Shown here one piece after another: positions 1-9,133 of a stretch of 36,136 nucleotides of DNA. A program made the translations under genes and the position numbers. Location: the NCBI GenBank assembly GCA_035275625.1, contig DATEMK010000600.1, positions 1 to 36,136 of the forward strand, written 5' to 3'. The notes beneath the pieces are model-generated. The model did no database searches. It was not told the origin of the DNA and saw only the letters and a program-made list of their open reading frames with translations. Positions within the stretch are counted from its first letter, which is position 1. Every line of letters starts with the position of its first letter. This DNA is from DATEMK01 sp035275625 (lineage in GTDB: Bacteria; Bacteroidota; Bacteroidia; AKYH767-A; OLB10).

Positions 1-1047
1 TGGAAAGCCATTGTTTACAATTTTGCTGATATAGATGACCTGGATATTTTTCCTTCAAGAATTGTAAAGACTTCTGCACACAAAGACTGGGCGCTTTCTG
101 CTGATTACAACAAAAAAAATATTTCCGGCAGGCTATTAAAAGAGCTGGAAGATTTTAAATCCGTTGCCTTTTTAGTTACTAAAAATGATTCCATCTGTTA
201 TGAAAGATATTGGGATGGCTATAGCGATTCATCGCTTTCCAATTCTTTTTCGATGGCAAAAAGCATTATTGGTGTTTTAACCGGGATTGCACTCGATGAA
301 GGAAAAATAAAAAGCTTAGATCAGCCTGCCAGAGATTTTATTACAAAATTTAAAGAAGGTGCAAATGCGCAACTCACCATCCGGCATTTGTTAACTATGA
401 GTTCAGGATTGGATTGGGATGAAAGTTATTCAAGCTTAACTTCTAAAACTACCGAAGAGTATTACGGCACGCGATTGAATAAGCAAATGTCAAAACTGAA
501 AATGGTGAGTGAGCCGGGAAAAATTTTTGATTACATGAGTTGTAATACGCAGCTGCTTGCCATGGTTTTGAAAAAGGCAACCGGGAAAACCGTTTCAGAA
601 TATGCTTCTGAAAAATTATGGACTCCGCTGAATGCCATGCACGATGCAGAATGGAGCCTTGATCATAAAAACGGAAATGAAAAAGCCTACTGCTGTTTTT
701 ACAGCAATGCGCGTGATTTTGCACGGTTCGGAAAATTGTATCTCGACAGCGGAAGATGGTATGGGAGCCAAATTGTTTCTGAAAAATATGTTTTGGAATC
801 CATTGTACCGGCTCCTTTACTGGATAATGGGACGCCCAACAAAACGTATGGTTATCATTGGTGGGTGGGTGAAGAAGGCGGAGAAAAAATATTTTATGCC
901 CGCGGACTTTCAGGGCAATACATTATTGTAATCCCTGGAAAAAAAATTATCATTGTCCGGCTCGGACATAAGAGAGACAAAACACCGGATGGAATTCTCA
1001 GGGATGTCCCGGTGTTTGTGGAAGAAGTTTTGAAAATGTATTCTTAA
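1..1047 (+). CDS. Serine hydrolase, class C beta-lactamase fold (5' partial)
   Basis: The frame is open from the first base to the stop at 1045-1047, so this is the last 348 codons of a gene that begins outside the window. The catalytic SxxK motif is SMAK, with Ser at fragment residue 84 (bases 250-252) and Lys at 87. The second motif is FDYMSCN with Tyr at 178, and a GLSGQ stretch near the end stands where the third active-site motif lies. This pattern (SxxK, then Y-x-S) is that of the beta-lactamase/6-aminohexanoate-dimer hydrolase family, which holds esterases, amidases and peptidases. The substrate cannot be told. The ATG at 253 is the Met of SMAK and cannot be the start, because it would remove the nucleophile. 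Any signal peptide lies upstream of the window. Confidence 0.85.
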   Translation, partial: WKAIVYNFADIDDLDIFPSRIVKTSAHKDWALSADYNKKNISGRLLKELEDFKSVAFLVTKNDSICYERYWDGYSDSSLSNSFSMAKSIIGVLTGIALDEGKIKSLDQPARDFITKFKEGANAQLTIRHLLTMSSGLDWDESYSSLTSKTTEEYYGTRLNKQMSKLKMVSEPGKIFDYMSCNTQLLAMVLKKATGKTVSEYASEKLWTPLNAMHDAEWSLDHKNGNEKAYCCFYSNARDFARFGKLYLDSGRWYGSQIVSEKYVLESIVPAPLLDNGTPNKTYGYHWWVGEEGGEKIFYARGLSGQYIIVIPGKKIIIVRLGHKRDKTPDGILRDVPVFVEEVLKMYS

Positions 1048-1128
1048 AAAAATTCCACTTTTCAAATTCCAATTTTCTGATTCAGGTTTTGAAAATTGGC
1101 ATTTGAAAAATTGATCATTAAATATAAA

Positions 1129-1533
1129 ATGTTAAAAGATCTCCCCGAAAATAAAGTAGAAGACATTGCTATGGCAATAGTTCCGGAATTTTCTCCTGAG
1201 GGCGACAGGATTTGGAATGTATATCTCATTAATCTGAAAAACGAAATTATAGAAGGGGTTCTTATCACTTCAAAAGGATATGGGTTTCACAAAGGGGAAA
1301 AAGTCAAAACTTCCACCCTCCGGCATTTCCTCGATGTAGTTCCCCCGCATGATTTTGCCAAGGTGGAGCCGATTGTTGAAAATGTTTTCGGGTTGAATAA
1401 CGAATACTGGGTCAGCTTTTATGTAAACAAAGTAATGTTTGATAAAAAATATCTTTTTCTTCCCGAAACAATACGCGAAGAATTTTTCACGCATATTCCG
1501 GTGATTGACAAAAGGGGAGTGATGATTAAGTAA
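1129..1533 (+). CDS. Conserved hypothetical protein, 134 aa
   Basis: A soluble, charged protein without signal peptide or membrane segment, starting MLKDLPENKVEDIAMAIVPE. I do not recognise a named domain. Its look (short, alternating strands, WNVYLINL and the ending VIDKRGVMIK) is that of a small cytoplasmic alpha/beta protein. The frame stays open upstream to a TTG at 1096, but the ATG at 1129 is preferred: it follows an AT-rich TAAATATAAA stretch, as is usual before Bacteroidota starts, and the eleven extra residues add nothing recognisable. It lies 81 bases after the hydrolase and 39 bases before the barrel protein, on the same strand, so the three may be cotranscribed. Function unknown. 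Confidence 0.7.
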   Translation: MLKDLPENKVEDIAMAIVPEFSPEGDRIWNVYLINLKNEIIEGVLITSKGYGFHKGEKVKTSTLRHFLDVVPPHDFAKVEPIVENVFGLNNEYWVSFYVNKVMFDKKYLFLPETIREEFFTHIPVIDKRGVMIK

Positions 1534-1572
1534 AAGATTTATATCTTGCACTTTTAATCATTCCCTTTACCC

Positions 1573-2673
1573 ATGCATAAGCTAAAATGTTTTATTCATC
1601 TGAGTGTTTTATTTTTTACTGCGAGTTTATCTGACAGTTACGCTCAATGGAACTACCCTTTTTTAGCGGAATATTTTTTTGTCCGAAACCCAAGTGCCAG
1701 GATGGAGGCTATGGGAAAAACTTATGCCCCTTCGGAAAGCGAAATAAGCTGCGTGTTTAAAAATCCTGCCGGAGTTTCAAACATTAAGGGAGTTGGATTG
1801 GATTTCACTTATTCCAATCCGTTATATCTTCTGAAGGATGCAAATTTTTTATTTGCCGGTGCAGGATGTACTTTTAACAAATACATTAGTGCTGCAGTAG
1901 CAGTGAACCGGTTCGACTTCGGAATTTCATTTTTTACCGATAATGCAGGAAACCCTGTTCCCGGCTCACCTCCCGCTTTAACAAATTATTCTTTTTCTTT
2001 AGCTTCTTCTCCTTTCAAAAATTTTACCATTGGCGTTACTATGAATTATTTTATAATTGATTTCGGCACCATTGATGCAGAAAATGTTTTTTATCCTGAT
2101 ATAGGAGCTATAAAATACTTTGATGTAGGGAGCGGGGAAAAAATAAAACATAAATTTTTTATCGCACAATCATTATCTGACTTTACAAAATCAAGCGCAG
2201 TCTTTGAGGAGAACAACGAATCGTATAAAAGTGAGCTGCCTTTTATTTCAAGAACAGGAATAGGGTACAATCTTCGTACAAGCGATTCAACGGGCCAAAA
2301 TTCACTTAGAAGCCACGAAGGAACTTTTGCTTTTGAATACGAGGAAGTATTAAATTCAGAATATGAAACTTCCTTTCGATTTGGTCTTGAATACAAGCTT
2401 TTCCATATCCTCTCATTAAGAGCCGGTTATTACCATCAAAAAATATTTGACTACGGTTACCCGGAATACAATAAGTCCGAAATCGGTGATTTTACCTATG
2501 GTATTGGTTTTTCACTTCCGCTCGAATTTTTTTCTAAAAAAAAGACCCCGTTTACTATAAGGTTTGATTTTGCAAACATGCGGCAAACACCACAATCCGA
2601 GAAAAAAATTTCCGAAAGATTCACAAGCATTAGCTTATCCTTACATTATGTTTTCAAAAAGACAAAAATGTGA
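1573..2673 (+). CDS. Outer-membrane beta-barrel protein, PorV/PorQ-like
   Basis: 366 aa with a signal peptide (hydrophobic stretch at about residues 8-20, cleavage expected after SYAQ at about 25). The mature start carries NPSARMEAMGKTYAP followed by FKNPAGVSN. This arrangement, in which a serine/arginine/glycine loop precedes a NPA motif, is seen in the FadL/UPF0164-like barrels that include T9SS proteins PorV and PorQ. The rest alternates aromatic and polar residues, as in membrane strands, and ends with a strand finishing LHYVFKK. PorV is the shuttle that takes T9SS cargo to the sortase. Whether this protein does that or is only a structural relative cannot be decided from the sequence. 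The window also encodes several T9SS cargo proteins, so a T9SS role is plausible but is an inference. Confidence 0.6.
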   Translation: MHKLKCFIHLSVLFFTASLSDSYAQWNYPFLAEYFFVRNPSARMEAMGKTYAPSESEISCVFKNPAGVSNIKGVGLDFTYSNPLYLLKDANFLFAGAGCTFNKYISAAVAVNRFDFGISFFTDNAGNPVPGSPPALTNYSFSLASSPFKNFTIGVTMNYFIIDFGTIDAENVFYPDIGAIKYFDVGSGEKIKHKFFIAQSLSDFTKSSAVFEENNESYKSELPFISRTGIGYNLRTSDSTGQNSLRSHEGTFAFEYEEVLNSEYETSFRFGLEYKLFHILSLRAGYYHQKIFDYGYPEYNKSEIGDFTYGIGFSLPLEFFSKKKTPFTIRFDFANMRQTPQSEKKISERFTSISLSLHYVFKKTKM

Positions 2674-2713
2674 TATTAAAAAACCACATCCTGATGTAAT
2701 TTCTTTTCCCTGA

Positions 2714-2744
2714 TTGTTTTTTCTTAATTAATATTCTACTTTAG
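2714..2744 (+). promoter_or_regulatory. Candidate Bacteroidota promoter for the M16 peptidase
   Basis: TTG at 2714-2716, a 20-base spacer, then TACTTTAG at 2737-2744. This fits the Bacteroidota primary sigma consensus TTG-N19/20-TANNTTTG with one mismatch in the -7 box. It ends 24 bases before the ATG at 2769, so the peptidase is probably transcribed independently of the upstream barrel gene. Confidence 0.5.
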
Positions 2745-2768
2745 CTTCCTAATCTCAAATTAAACATC

Positions 2769-5543
2769 ATGAAATCATTCAAAAAATTATTCGCGGCATT
2801 CATATGCCTTTTTATTTTTTCAACTTCTGGCAGTTACTCGCAAAACAAACAACTGCCTGCTCCTGAAAAAGTAACTGCTGTAGAAGGAATTACAGAATAC
2901 AAACTTGCTAACGGCCTGCGCGTATTGATTTTTCCCGATCCGTCAAAATCCACCATTACAGTAAACATTACTTATCTTGTGGGTTCGCGTGTGGAAGGAT
3001 ATGGCGAAACAGGAATGGCGCATTTGCTGGAGCATATGGTATTTAAAGGTTCCACCAAACATCCTAATATTCCGCAGGAGCTGACAGCGCATGGCGCCCG
3101 TCCTAATGGAACTACCTGGTATGACCGGACTAATTATTTTGAAACATTTTCTGCAACAGAAGAAAATTTAAAGTGGGCGCTTGACCTGGAAAGCGACCGC
3201 ATGGTAAATTCTTTCATCGCAAAAAAAGATCTTGAAACAGAATTTTCTGTTGTAAGAAACGAATTTGAATCGGGAGAAAATAATCCTTCGGGAGTGCTTG
3301 AGGAGCGCGTGATGTCAACTGCTTTTCTATGGCACAACTATGGCAAATCAACCATCGGTTCCAAAGAAGATATTGAACGCGTACCTATTGAAAACCTGCA
3401 GGCATTTTACAAAAAATATTACCAGCCTGATTATGCGGTGCTCACCGTTGCCGGAAAAATTGATGAAGCTAAAACCATTGCATTGGTCAATGAATATTTC
3501 GGTGTGATTCCGAAACCAACACGGATACTCCCGCAGGAATACACCACTGAACCGGTGCAGGATGGCGAACGCATTGTTGAGCTAAAACGTGTGGGAGATG
3601 TACAGGTGGTTACCTGCGGATATCACATTACCAACGGTTCGCATCCGGATTATGCAGCTACTGAATTGCTGGTGGAAGTTCTCACCAATGAACCTTCGGG
3701 ACGCCTGTATAAAGCGTTAGTGGAAACTAAAAAAGCCAGCAGCACCTATGGATATTCTTTTGCTTTGAAAGATCCCGGTTATGCAATTTTCACTGCCGAG
3801 GTGCTGAAGGAAAAATCATTGGACACCGCGCGCAAAACCATGACCGATGTGTTTGACAATTTAAAAACCACCCCGGTGACAAAGGAAGAAATGGACCGTG
3901 CAAAAAATAAATTATTGAAAAATTTTGACCTGTTATATAACAACAGCGACCGCATCGGGTTAGAACTGAGCGAATATATTTCACAGGGCGATTGGAGATT
4001 GTGGTTTATCTACCGTGACAATTTAGAGAATACAACTCTTGAAGATGTGAACCGTGTTGCAAAAGCTTATTTTAAACCATCTAACAGGACAACGGGAGTT
4101 TTTATTCCCGATGCATCGCCTGACCGCGCGCAAATTCCCGCACCGCCTGATGTGCAAAAATTACTGAAAGAATATAAAGGCAAGAAGAAACTTGCTGATG
4201 CGGAAGCCTTTGATCCGTCACCGGCAAATATTGACAGCCGCACTATATCTTCCGCCATCGGGGGCGGAGCCGAATATTCTCTTGTTAAAAAAACTACGCG
4301 CGGAGGTTCGGTAAATTTCACTTTAACGCTTCGCATCGGCAACCAGGCGGTAATGGTAAATAAAGGAACTGTTGCACAACTTACCGCAAGCATGTTGCGA
4401 AGAGGCACTAAAAATAAAACGTACCAGCAGATCAATGATGAGTTCGACAGGCTAAAAGCAAACGTCAGCATTTTTGGCAACGGCCAGACGGTGTATGTAT
4501 CGGTGCAAACCATTAAAGAAAATTTTTTAAGTGTTGTCAGCCTGCTCACAGAAGTGCTGCGCACACCCGCCTTTTCGCAGCAGGAATTTGAAAAGCTCAG
4601 GGAAGAGGAACTTGCAAATATTGAACAGCAAAAAAGCGAACCTCAATCTATAGCAAGCAACCTGTTCGAACGCGCACTGAACCCTTATCCTAAAGATGAT
4701 TTCCGATACCCGATGACATTTGACGAACAGGTTGCGGCCATTAAAGCGCTAAAGGTGGAAGATCTGAAATCATTTTATGACCGTTACTATACAAGCACCC
4801 ACGCATCCGTTGCTGTAGTTGGTGATTTTGACGAGCAGCCGCTTTTGATAGCTATAAATTCTATGCTGAACAAATGGGTGGCGCCCGTGCTTTATGACAG
4901 GGCAAAAGATATTTATTTTGATGTGCCTTCCGCTAACACAAAAGTAAATGCTCCTGATAAAGCCAACGCCATGCTGCTATGCGGATTCAATATGGAATTG
5001 CGCGATGATGATCCTGATTATCCTGCATTAGTTATGGGAAACTATATGCTGGGCGGAGGCTTTCTCAATTCAAGGCTGGCCACCCGCATACGCCAGAAAG
5101 AAGGAATCAGCTATGGGGTAGGATCCTTCATGCAGGCGGACCCGATTGATAAATCCGGCAGCTTTGGTTCGTATGCAATTTACAATCCTGATAATTCCGA
5201 CAAGCTTATTGCAGCTTATAAAGATGAAATTGAAAAAATGCTGAAAGAAGGATTTACTGCTGCTGAATTGAAAGATGCATCCACAGGATATTTGCAGGGG
5301 CAAAATGTAACGCGCGCACAGGACCGTTCATTGGCAAATAAATTATCCAGTAATCTTTTTCTGAACCGCACCATGAAATGGGATGCAGAACTTGAATCAA
5401 AAATTGCAGCTCTTACAGTTGACCAGGTAAATACCGCTATTCGCAAATGGATCAAGCCTGAAAAAATTACTTACGTGCAGGCGGGAGATTTTGAAAGAAA
5501 AAGCGGAGGTAAGGCAGAAGTTCCGGCATCGAAGCAGAATTAA
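2769..5543 (+). CDS. M16 family (insulinase-like) zinc peptidase, two-unit form
   Basis: 924 aa with an N-terminal signal peptide (cleavage near SYSQ, residue 25), so it acts in the periplasm. The inverted zinc motif HxxEH is HLLEH (His85, Glu88, His89). The third ligand is Glu165 in VVRNEFE, 76 residues after His89, which is the spacing normal for M16. The second half (about 500-900) is another M16 unit without HxxEH. It keeps a G-rich loop (MLGGGFLNSRL) and the Arg/Tyr stretch around RQKEGISYGVGS, typical of the non-catalytic partner domain. Active and inactive halves fused in one chain is common in Bacteroidota and proteobacterial PqqL-like peptidases, which degrade small peptides in a closed chamber. 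The substrate is unknown. Confidence 0.92.
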   Translation: MKSFKKLFAAFICLFIFSTSGSYSQNKQLPAPEKVTAVEGITEYKLANGLRVLIFPDPSKSTITVNITYLVGSRVEGYGETGMAHLLEHMVFKGSTKHPNIPQELTAHGARPNGTTWYDRTNYFETFSATEENLKWALDLESDRMVNSFIAKKDLETEFSVVRNEFESGENNPSGVLEERVMSTAFLWHNYGKSTIGSKEDIERVPIENLQAFYKKYYQPDYAVLTVAGKIDEAKTIALVNEYFGVIPKPTRILPQEYTTEPVQDGERIVELKRVGDVQVVTCGYHITNGSHPDYAATELLVEVLTNEPSGRLYKALVETKKASSTYGYSFALKDPGYAIFTAEVLKEKSLDTARKTMTDVFDNLKTTPVTKEEMDRAKNKLLKNFDLLYNNSDRIGLELSEYISQGDWRLWFIYRDNLENTTLEDVNRVAKAYFKPSNRTTGVFIPDASPDRAQIPAPPDVQKLLKEYKGKKKLADAEAFDPSPANIDSRTISSAIGGGAEYSLVKKTTRGGSVNFTLTLRIGNQAVMVNKGTVAQLTASMLRRGTKNKTYQQINDEFDRLKANVSIFGNGQTVYVSVQTIKENFLSVVSLLTEVLRTPAFSQQEFEKLREEELANIEQQKSEPQSIASNLFERALNPYPKDDFRYPMTFDEQVAAIKALKVEDLKSFYDRYYTSTHASVAVVGDFDEQPLLIAINSMLNKWVAPVLYDRAKDIYFDVPSANTKVNAPDKANAMLLCGFNMELRDDDPDYPALVMGNYMLGGGFLNSRLATRIRQKEGISYGVGSFMQADPIDKSGSFGSYAIYNPDNSDKLIAAYKDEIEKMLKEGFTAAELKDASTGYLQGQNVTRAQDRSLANKLSSNLFLNRTMKWDAELESKIAALTVDQVNTAIRKWIKPEKITYVQAGDFERKSGGKAEVPASKQN

Positions 5544-5572
5544 AACGATTTACGGTTTAGTGAAACCCACAT

Positions 5573-5600
5573 CCTGTCAGGTCGCGCAGCACCTGACAGG
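5573..5600. terminator. Hairpin after the M16 gene, possible terminator
   Basis: A perfect 10-bp inverted repeat, CCTGTCAGGT and ACCTGACAGG, around an 8-base loop, 29 bases after the M16 stop, followed by TTTAAAATTT. The U tract is poor, so this could be a terminator or a copy of a dispersed intergenic palindrome. Confidence 0.5.
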
Positions 5601-5629
5601 TTTAAAATTTACCATCAGCAAAATATTTT

Positions 5630-5659
5630 TTGTTTTCATCATTTGAAATTTTACTTTTA
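5630..5659 (+). promoter_or_regulatory. Candidate promoter for the exonuclease gene
   Basis: TTG at 5630-5632, 19-base spacer, TACTTTTA at 5652-5659 (one mismatch to TANNTTTG). The box ends 24 bases before the ATG at 5684, the same distance as for the M16 promoter candidate. Confidence 0.45.
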
Positions 5660-5683
5660 CTTTTAAATTTCAATTTTTAATAC

Positions 5684-6403
5684 ATGCTTGAAAACATCTC
5701 AATAGAAAACATTCTTTTTCTCGACATAGAAACCGTTCCGCAATATCCATCCTTTGATGACGTTCCGGAAAATGAAAAAGAGCATTGGATCCGCAAAGCG
5801 GAACAACTGAAAAAAGGCGATGCAGATACAGCAGCAGCACTTTACCCGAGAGCGGGAATTTATGCCGAGTTCGGAAAAATCATTTGCATCTCTACCGGTT
5901 ATTTCACAAAAAATAGCGGGGCAAGGCAATTCCGCATCAAATCATTTTGCGGGGATGATGAAAAAATTTTGCTGAATGATTTTTCAAAATTATTGTATGA
6001 ACATTTTAACCGTTCACAACATTTGCTTTGCGGGCACAATGGAAAAGAATTTGATTTTCCGTATTTGTCAAGACGGCTGCTGATAAACGGCATTAAAATT
6101 CCGCCATTGCTCGATACAGCAGGACGAAAACCCTGGGAGGTCCAGCATCTTGATACTATGGAGCTTTGGAAGTTTGGCGATTATAAAAGTTTTACCCCGC
6201 TGAATTTGCTTGCAAATGTTTTTGGAATCACCAGCCCCAAGGATGACATTGACGGCAGCATGGTTTGGTTTGTGTATTGGAAAGAAAAAAATTTAAACCG
6301 CATTGTTACCTATTGCCAGAAAGATGTGGTTACCGTTGCGCAGATACTTTTGAGAATGAAAGGCGAACCCCTTATTCCCGGCCAGCAAATAAATATTGTC
6401 TGA
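5684..6403 (+). CDS. Predicted 3'-5' exonuclease, PolB-like DnaQ fold
   Basis: 239 aa, cytoplasmic. It shows the DEDDy exonuclease motifs: Exo I LFLDIETVPQ (Asp14, Glu16), Exo II GHNGKEFDFPYLSRR (Asp124), a HLDTMELWKFG segment at 155-165, and Exo III YCQKDV (Tyr210, Asp214). The whole protein is exonuclease domain, which matches the stand-alone family related to the proofreading domain of DNA polymerase B (DNA_pol_B_exo2). It would remove nucleotides from 3' ends of DNA or RNA using two metal ions. Its cellular role is not established. It ends 7 bases before the stop of the convergent M1 peptidase gene, leaving almost no room for separate terminators. Confidence 0.85.
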   Translation: MLENISIENILFLDIETVPQYPSFDDVPENEKEHWIRKAEQLKKGDADTAAALYPRAGIYAEFGKIICISTGYFTKNSGARQFRIKSFCGDDEKILLNDFSKLLYEHFNRSQHLLCGHNGKEFDFPYLSRRLLINGIKIPPLLDTAGRKPWEVQHLDTMELWKFGDYKSFTPLNLLANVFGITSPKDDIDGSMVWFVYWKEKNLNRIVTYCQKDVVTVAQILLRMKGEPLIPGQQINIV

Positions 6404-6410
6404 AAAATAT

Positions 6411-9017
6411 TTACTCGCCTCTCCCGTAAAATCTTTTGAGGTTTTTATCCGTTTCTGCTTCTTTGATCGCTTTCATATTCTTATCAATCATTTCGCTCAG
6501 ATCTTTATATTTACCAGCATTGGTTCCATCCGTGCCGGTTTTTGAAAGCTCATCATATTTGTCTTTGCATGATTTGGCCAGCTCACTCATGGCTTGTATT
6601 CCGGCAATCCTCACCCACCAGGGATCTCCTCTCTTTGCAACATCTTCAATATCTGAAATAGCTTTTTCAATAGTTGCAGGTTTGCAGCGGAGAAGAAATT
6701 TTCCATAATTCAATGTTGTTTCATATTTCGTGTTTCCGGAAGATTCATTAAACGCTTCCCTGACAAAATCTAAATTCTCATCTGAACCATCTTCAGCGTA
6801 AACTCCTATTACAATATTTTTTATGTGTTTATTATTTTCCGGTTCCAGCTTTTTTGCAATAGAGAGTCCTTTTTCTTTATCCTTTTCAACAAGATTTTTC
6901 AATGCTTTTTCCATCACATCATACGAACGGTCATTCACAGCGTTTTCATATAAAGCTGTCAAGTCAGAATCATCAGCATAGTTTTTCGATAGGCTGCTTA
7001 AAGCTGCTTCACGTACTGCAGCTTTCGGATCATTCTTTGCAAGATCAACTAATAATTTTTTTACGTCTTCCTTTTTTTCTTTAGCAAGCGTCCCGATATT
7101 TTTAATTGCAAGATTCCTGATGCCCCAGGATTTATCATTCAATGCGCTCATTATAACTTTTGCCGCTTCAGATTCCGCTTCATAGTTTTTTCCCAGTTTC
7201 TGAATTGCTTCATACCGGTCAAGAAACAAAGGCGCATGCTTATATTGATAAATCCATTCCTCCGTTGTGTGATTGTCTTTCTTTGTGCAAACCAGCATTT
7301 TTTCTGCGTCCACATTTACAAGATCAGGCCTGGCATCCACCTTAAAAGTCAATGTATCCTTTATATGTGTGACCCACGCATTGTAGCGTACAGGCTTGCC
7401 GTTAGCATAAATATCTATTACAATTGGAAAGGAGAAAAGAGAATCTTTTTCGAAATCTTGTTTTTGTTCAATGATCACTGACTCCGTTTTTGAATTATCA
7501 TCATAAACATAATTGATATTTAAATCGGGGTGACCGTGGTTAAAAAACCATTGATTAAAAAACCAATTTAAATCCAGTCCTGTCACTTCTTCAAAAGCCA
7601 ATCGCAGGTTGTGAATTTCAACGGGCTTCAACCGGTTTGCAGTGAGGTAAAGATTCAGCGACTTAAAAAATGCCTCATCACCCACATATTTGCGGAGCAT
7701 GTGAAGTATCCTTGCTCCTTTCTGGTAAGTAATCGCGTCAAAAATTGATTCGCGCTCCTCGTAATCGTACCTGACAAGATTTACATTTTTAGTTCTCGCG
7801 TGGCCCAGGTATTGGCTCAGATCATTCATAAGTCCATAATCAGCTGCCTCCCTCCCGTATTTATTTTCATTCCATAAATATTCTCCATAAGTGGCAAATG
7901 ATTCGTTAAGCGGAATGTTGGACCACGATTCGCAAGTGACCAGATCGCCAAACCACTGGTGGAATAATTCGTGGGAAACTACATCTTCATACGTTTCATC
8001 AAGATACGCACGGTCATCCCGCTGCAAAAATTCTCCGTGTAATGTTGCAGAAGCATTTTCCATTGCTCCTGAAACATAATCATGAACAACTACCTGCGCA
8101 TATTTTTCCCATGCAAAATCAACTCCTAATTTTTTCGAAAAGAACTCCATCATTTCAGGTGTGTTTCCAAAAATCATCTTCGCATGTTTTTCATATTCAG
8201 GATCCACATAATAATTTACTTCCTTGTTTCTCCATTTATCTTTCACAATTTTAAAATTGCTGATTGCCATCATGGTAAGATACGGAGCAGCGGGAACAGT
8301 TTGCTTCCAATAATCGGTGCGTGTCCCTTCTCTTCCATTAACAATGGAGCTGATTAAAAGTCCATTTGAAAGTGTAACAAAAGATGTATCTACCGTGATG
8401 TAAATTTCCTGGGTCATTCTTTCATTGGGAGCATCAATTGTTGGAAACCAAACCGAGTTCGATTGTGTTTCACCCTGTGTCCAAATCTGGCGGGGTTTGT
8501 TTTTTTCTTTTCCGTCAGCATTTATAAAGTACAATCCTTTATCTGAATTGATCGCTTCACTTCCTCCTAAGTCCTTTAATTCATCAGGCTTTGAGGTATA
8601 ATCAATAAAAATTTTATATTCTCCATCACGCGTATATATTTTATCTAATTTAATTTTCAGGCTGTCGTTTTCGTATTTATAGTTTAAAGGTTTTTTATCT
8701 TCTCCTGAAAGAAGACTTACTTCCTTAATCTCCATACCCCGCGCATTGAGATAAAGGCTGTCAGCAGAATAGAAATATGGTTTGATAGTTAATGTGGACT
8801 GACCAAACAAATATTTCTTATCCCAATCAAAACTCACACGAAGTTCCTGGTGCAAAATATCACTTAGCCTGGAGGCGGATGCCCAATAAACCTTGGGTTC
8901 GGGAAGTTTTTTTTCTTCAACATTTGCGGGGATGGTGCTTGTTGCTGTTTGTTTTGTTGTCTTACAGGAAGTAATAATAAAAATTGCTGCCGCGAGTAAA
9001 AGAATCGTTTTTTTCAT
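6411..9017 (-). CDS. Lipoprotein M1 family aminopeptidase with HEAT-like C-terminus
   Basis: 868 aa from the ATG at 9017. The N-terminus MKKTILLLAAAIFIITSC is a lipoprotein signal with Cys18, so the protein is membrane-anchored. M1 hallmarks: GAMEN exopeptidase motif at about 317-321, zinc motif HELFHQW (His349, Glu350, His353) and Glu372 in NESFATYGEY. Residues from about 600 to the end form repeated amphipathic helices of HEAT type, including a WGIRNLAIKNIG segment. M1 enzymes remove N-terminal amino acids from peptides. Surface anchoring suggests use of external peptides as nutrients (inference). The frame extends to a TTG at 9041, but that codon lies inside the likely -7 box, so the ATG at 9017 is chosen. 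Confidence 0.9.
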   Translation of the reverse strand: MKKTILLLAAAIFIITSCKTTKQTATSTIPANVEEKKLPEPKVYWASASRLSDILHQELRVSFDWDKKYLFGQSTLTIKPYFYSADSLYLNARGMEIKEVSLLSGEDKKPLNYKYENDSLKIKLDKIYTRDGEYKIFIDYTSKPDELKDLGGSEAINSDKGLYFINADGKEKNKPRQIWTQGETQSNSVWFPTIDAPNERMTQEIYITVDTSFVTLSNGLLISSIVNGREGTRTDYWKQTVPAAPYLTMMAISNFKIVKDKWRNKEVNYYVDPEYEKHAKMIFGNTPEMMEFFSKKLGVDFAWEKYAQVVVHDYVSGAMENASATLHGEFLQRDDRAYLDETYEDVVSHELFHQWFGDLVTCESWSNIPLNESFATYGEYLWNENKYGREAADYGLMNDLSQYLGHARTKNVNLVRYDYEERESIFDAITYQKGARILHMLRKYVGDEAFFKSLNLYLTANRLKPVEIHNLRLAFEEVTGLDLNWFFNQWFFNHGHPDLNINYVYDDNSKTESVIIEQKQDFEKDSLFSFPIVIDIYANGKPVRYNAWVTHIKDTLTFKVDARPDLVNVDAEKMLVCTKKDNHTTEEWIYQYKHAPLFLDRYEAIQKLGKNYEAESEAAKVIMSALNDKSWGIRNLAIKNIGTLAKEKKEDVKKLLVDLAKNDPKAAVREAALSSLSKNYADDSDLTALYENAVNDRSYDVMEKALKNLVEKDKEKGLSIAKKLEPENNKHIKNIVIGVYAEDGSDENLDFVREAFNESSGNTKYETTLNYGKFLLRCKPATIEKAISDIEDVAKRGDPWWVRIAGIQAMSELAKSCKDKYDELSKTGTDGTNAGKYKDLSEMIDKNMKAIKEAETDKNLKRFYGRGE

Positions 9018-9038
9018 CAATGGATTTTTTTCGAAACT

Positions 9039-9069
9039 CAAAAGTGATGAAAATTAAGGAAGGTGGCAA
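9039..9069 (-). promoter_or_regulatory. Candidate promoter for the M1 aminopeptidase; decides its start
   Basis: On the minus strand: TTG (bases 9069-9067), a 20-base spacer, and CACTTTTG (bases 9046-9039), one mismatch to TANNTTTG. Transcription would begin near 9032, downstream of the upstream TTG codon at 9041, leaving the ATG at 9017 as the usable start. Confidence 0.5.
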
Positions 9070-9133
9070 TTACCGGAAAACATTCACACGTTTATGTAGT
9101 CCGGCATTGACTAAAAAAATCCAATGAAAGGGA

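Noticed and set aside
253..1047. ATG at 253 as the start of the beta-lactamase-fold gene
   Set aside because: That Met is the second residue of the catalytic SMAK motif; the frame is open to the first base of the window, so the gene is 5' partial.
1096..1128. TTG start for the small conserved protein
   Set aside because: The ATG at 1129 has a more typical AT-rich upstream context and the extra residues show no feature.
2686..2697. ACATC-CT-GATGT hairpin after the barrel gene
   Set aside because: A 5-bp stem with a 2-base centre and no clear U tract is too weak to call a terminator.
4067..4564. 165-codon open frame on the minus strand
   Set aside because: It lies fully inside the M16 peptidase gene, and its sequence shows no domain or signal.
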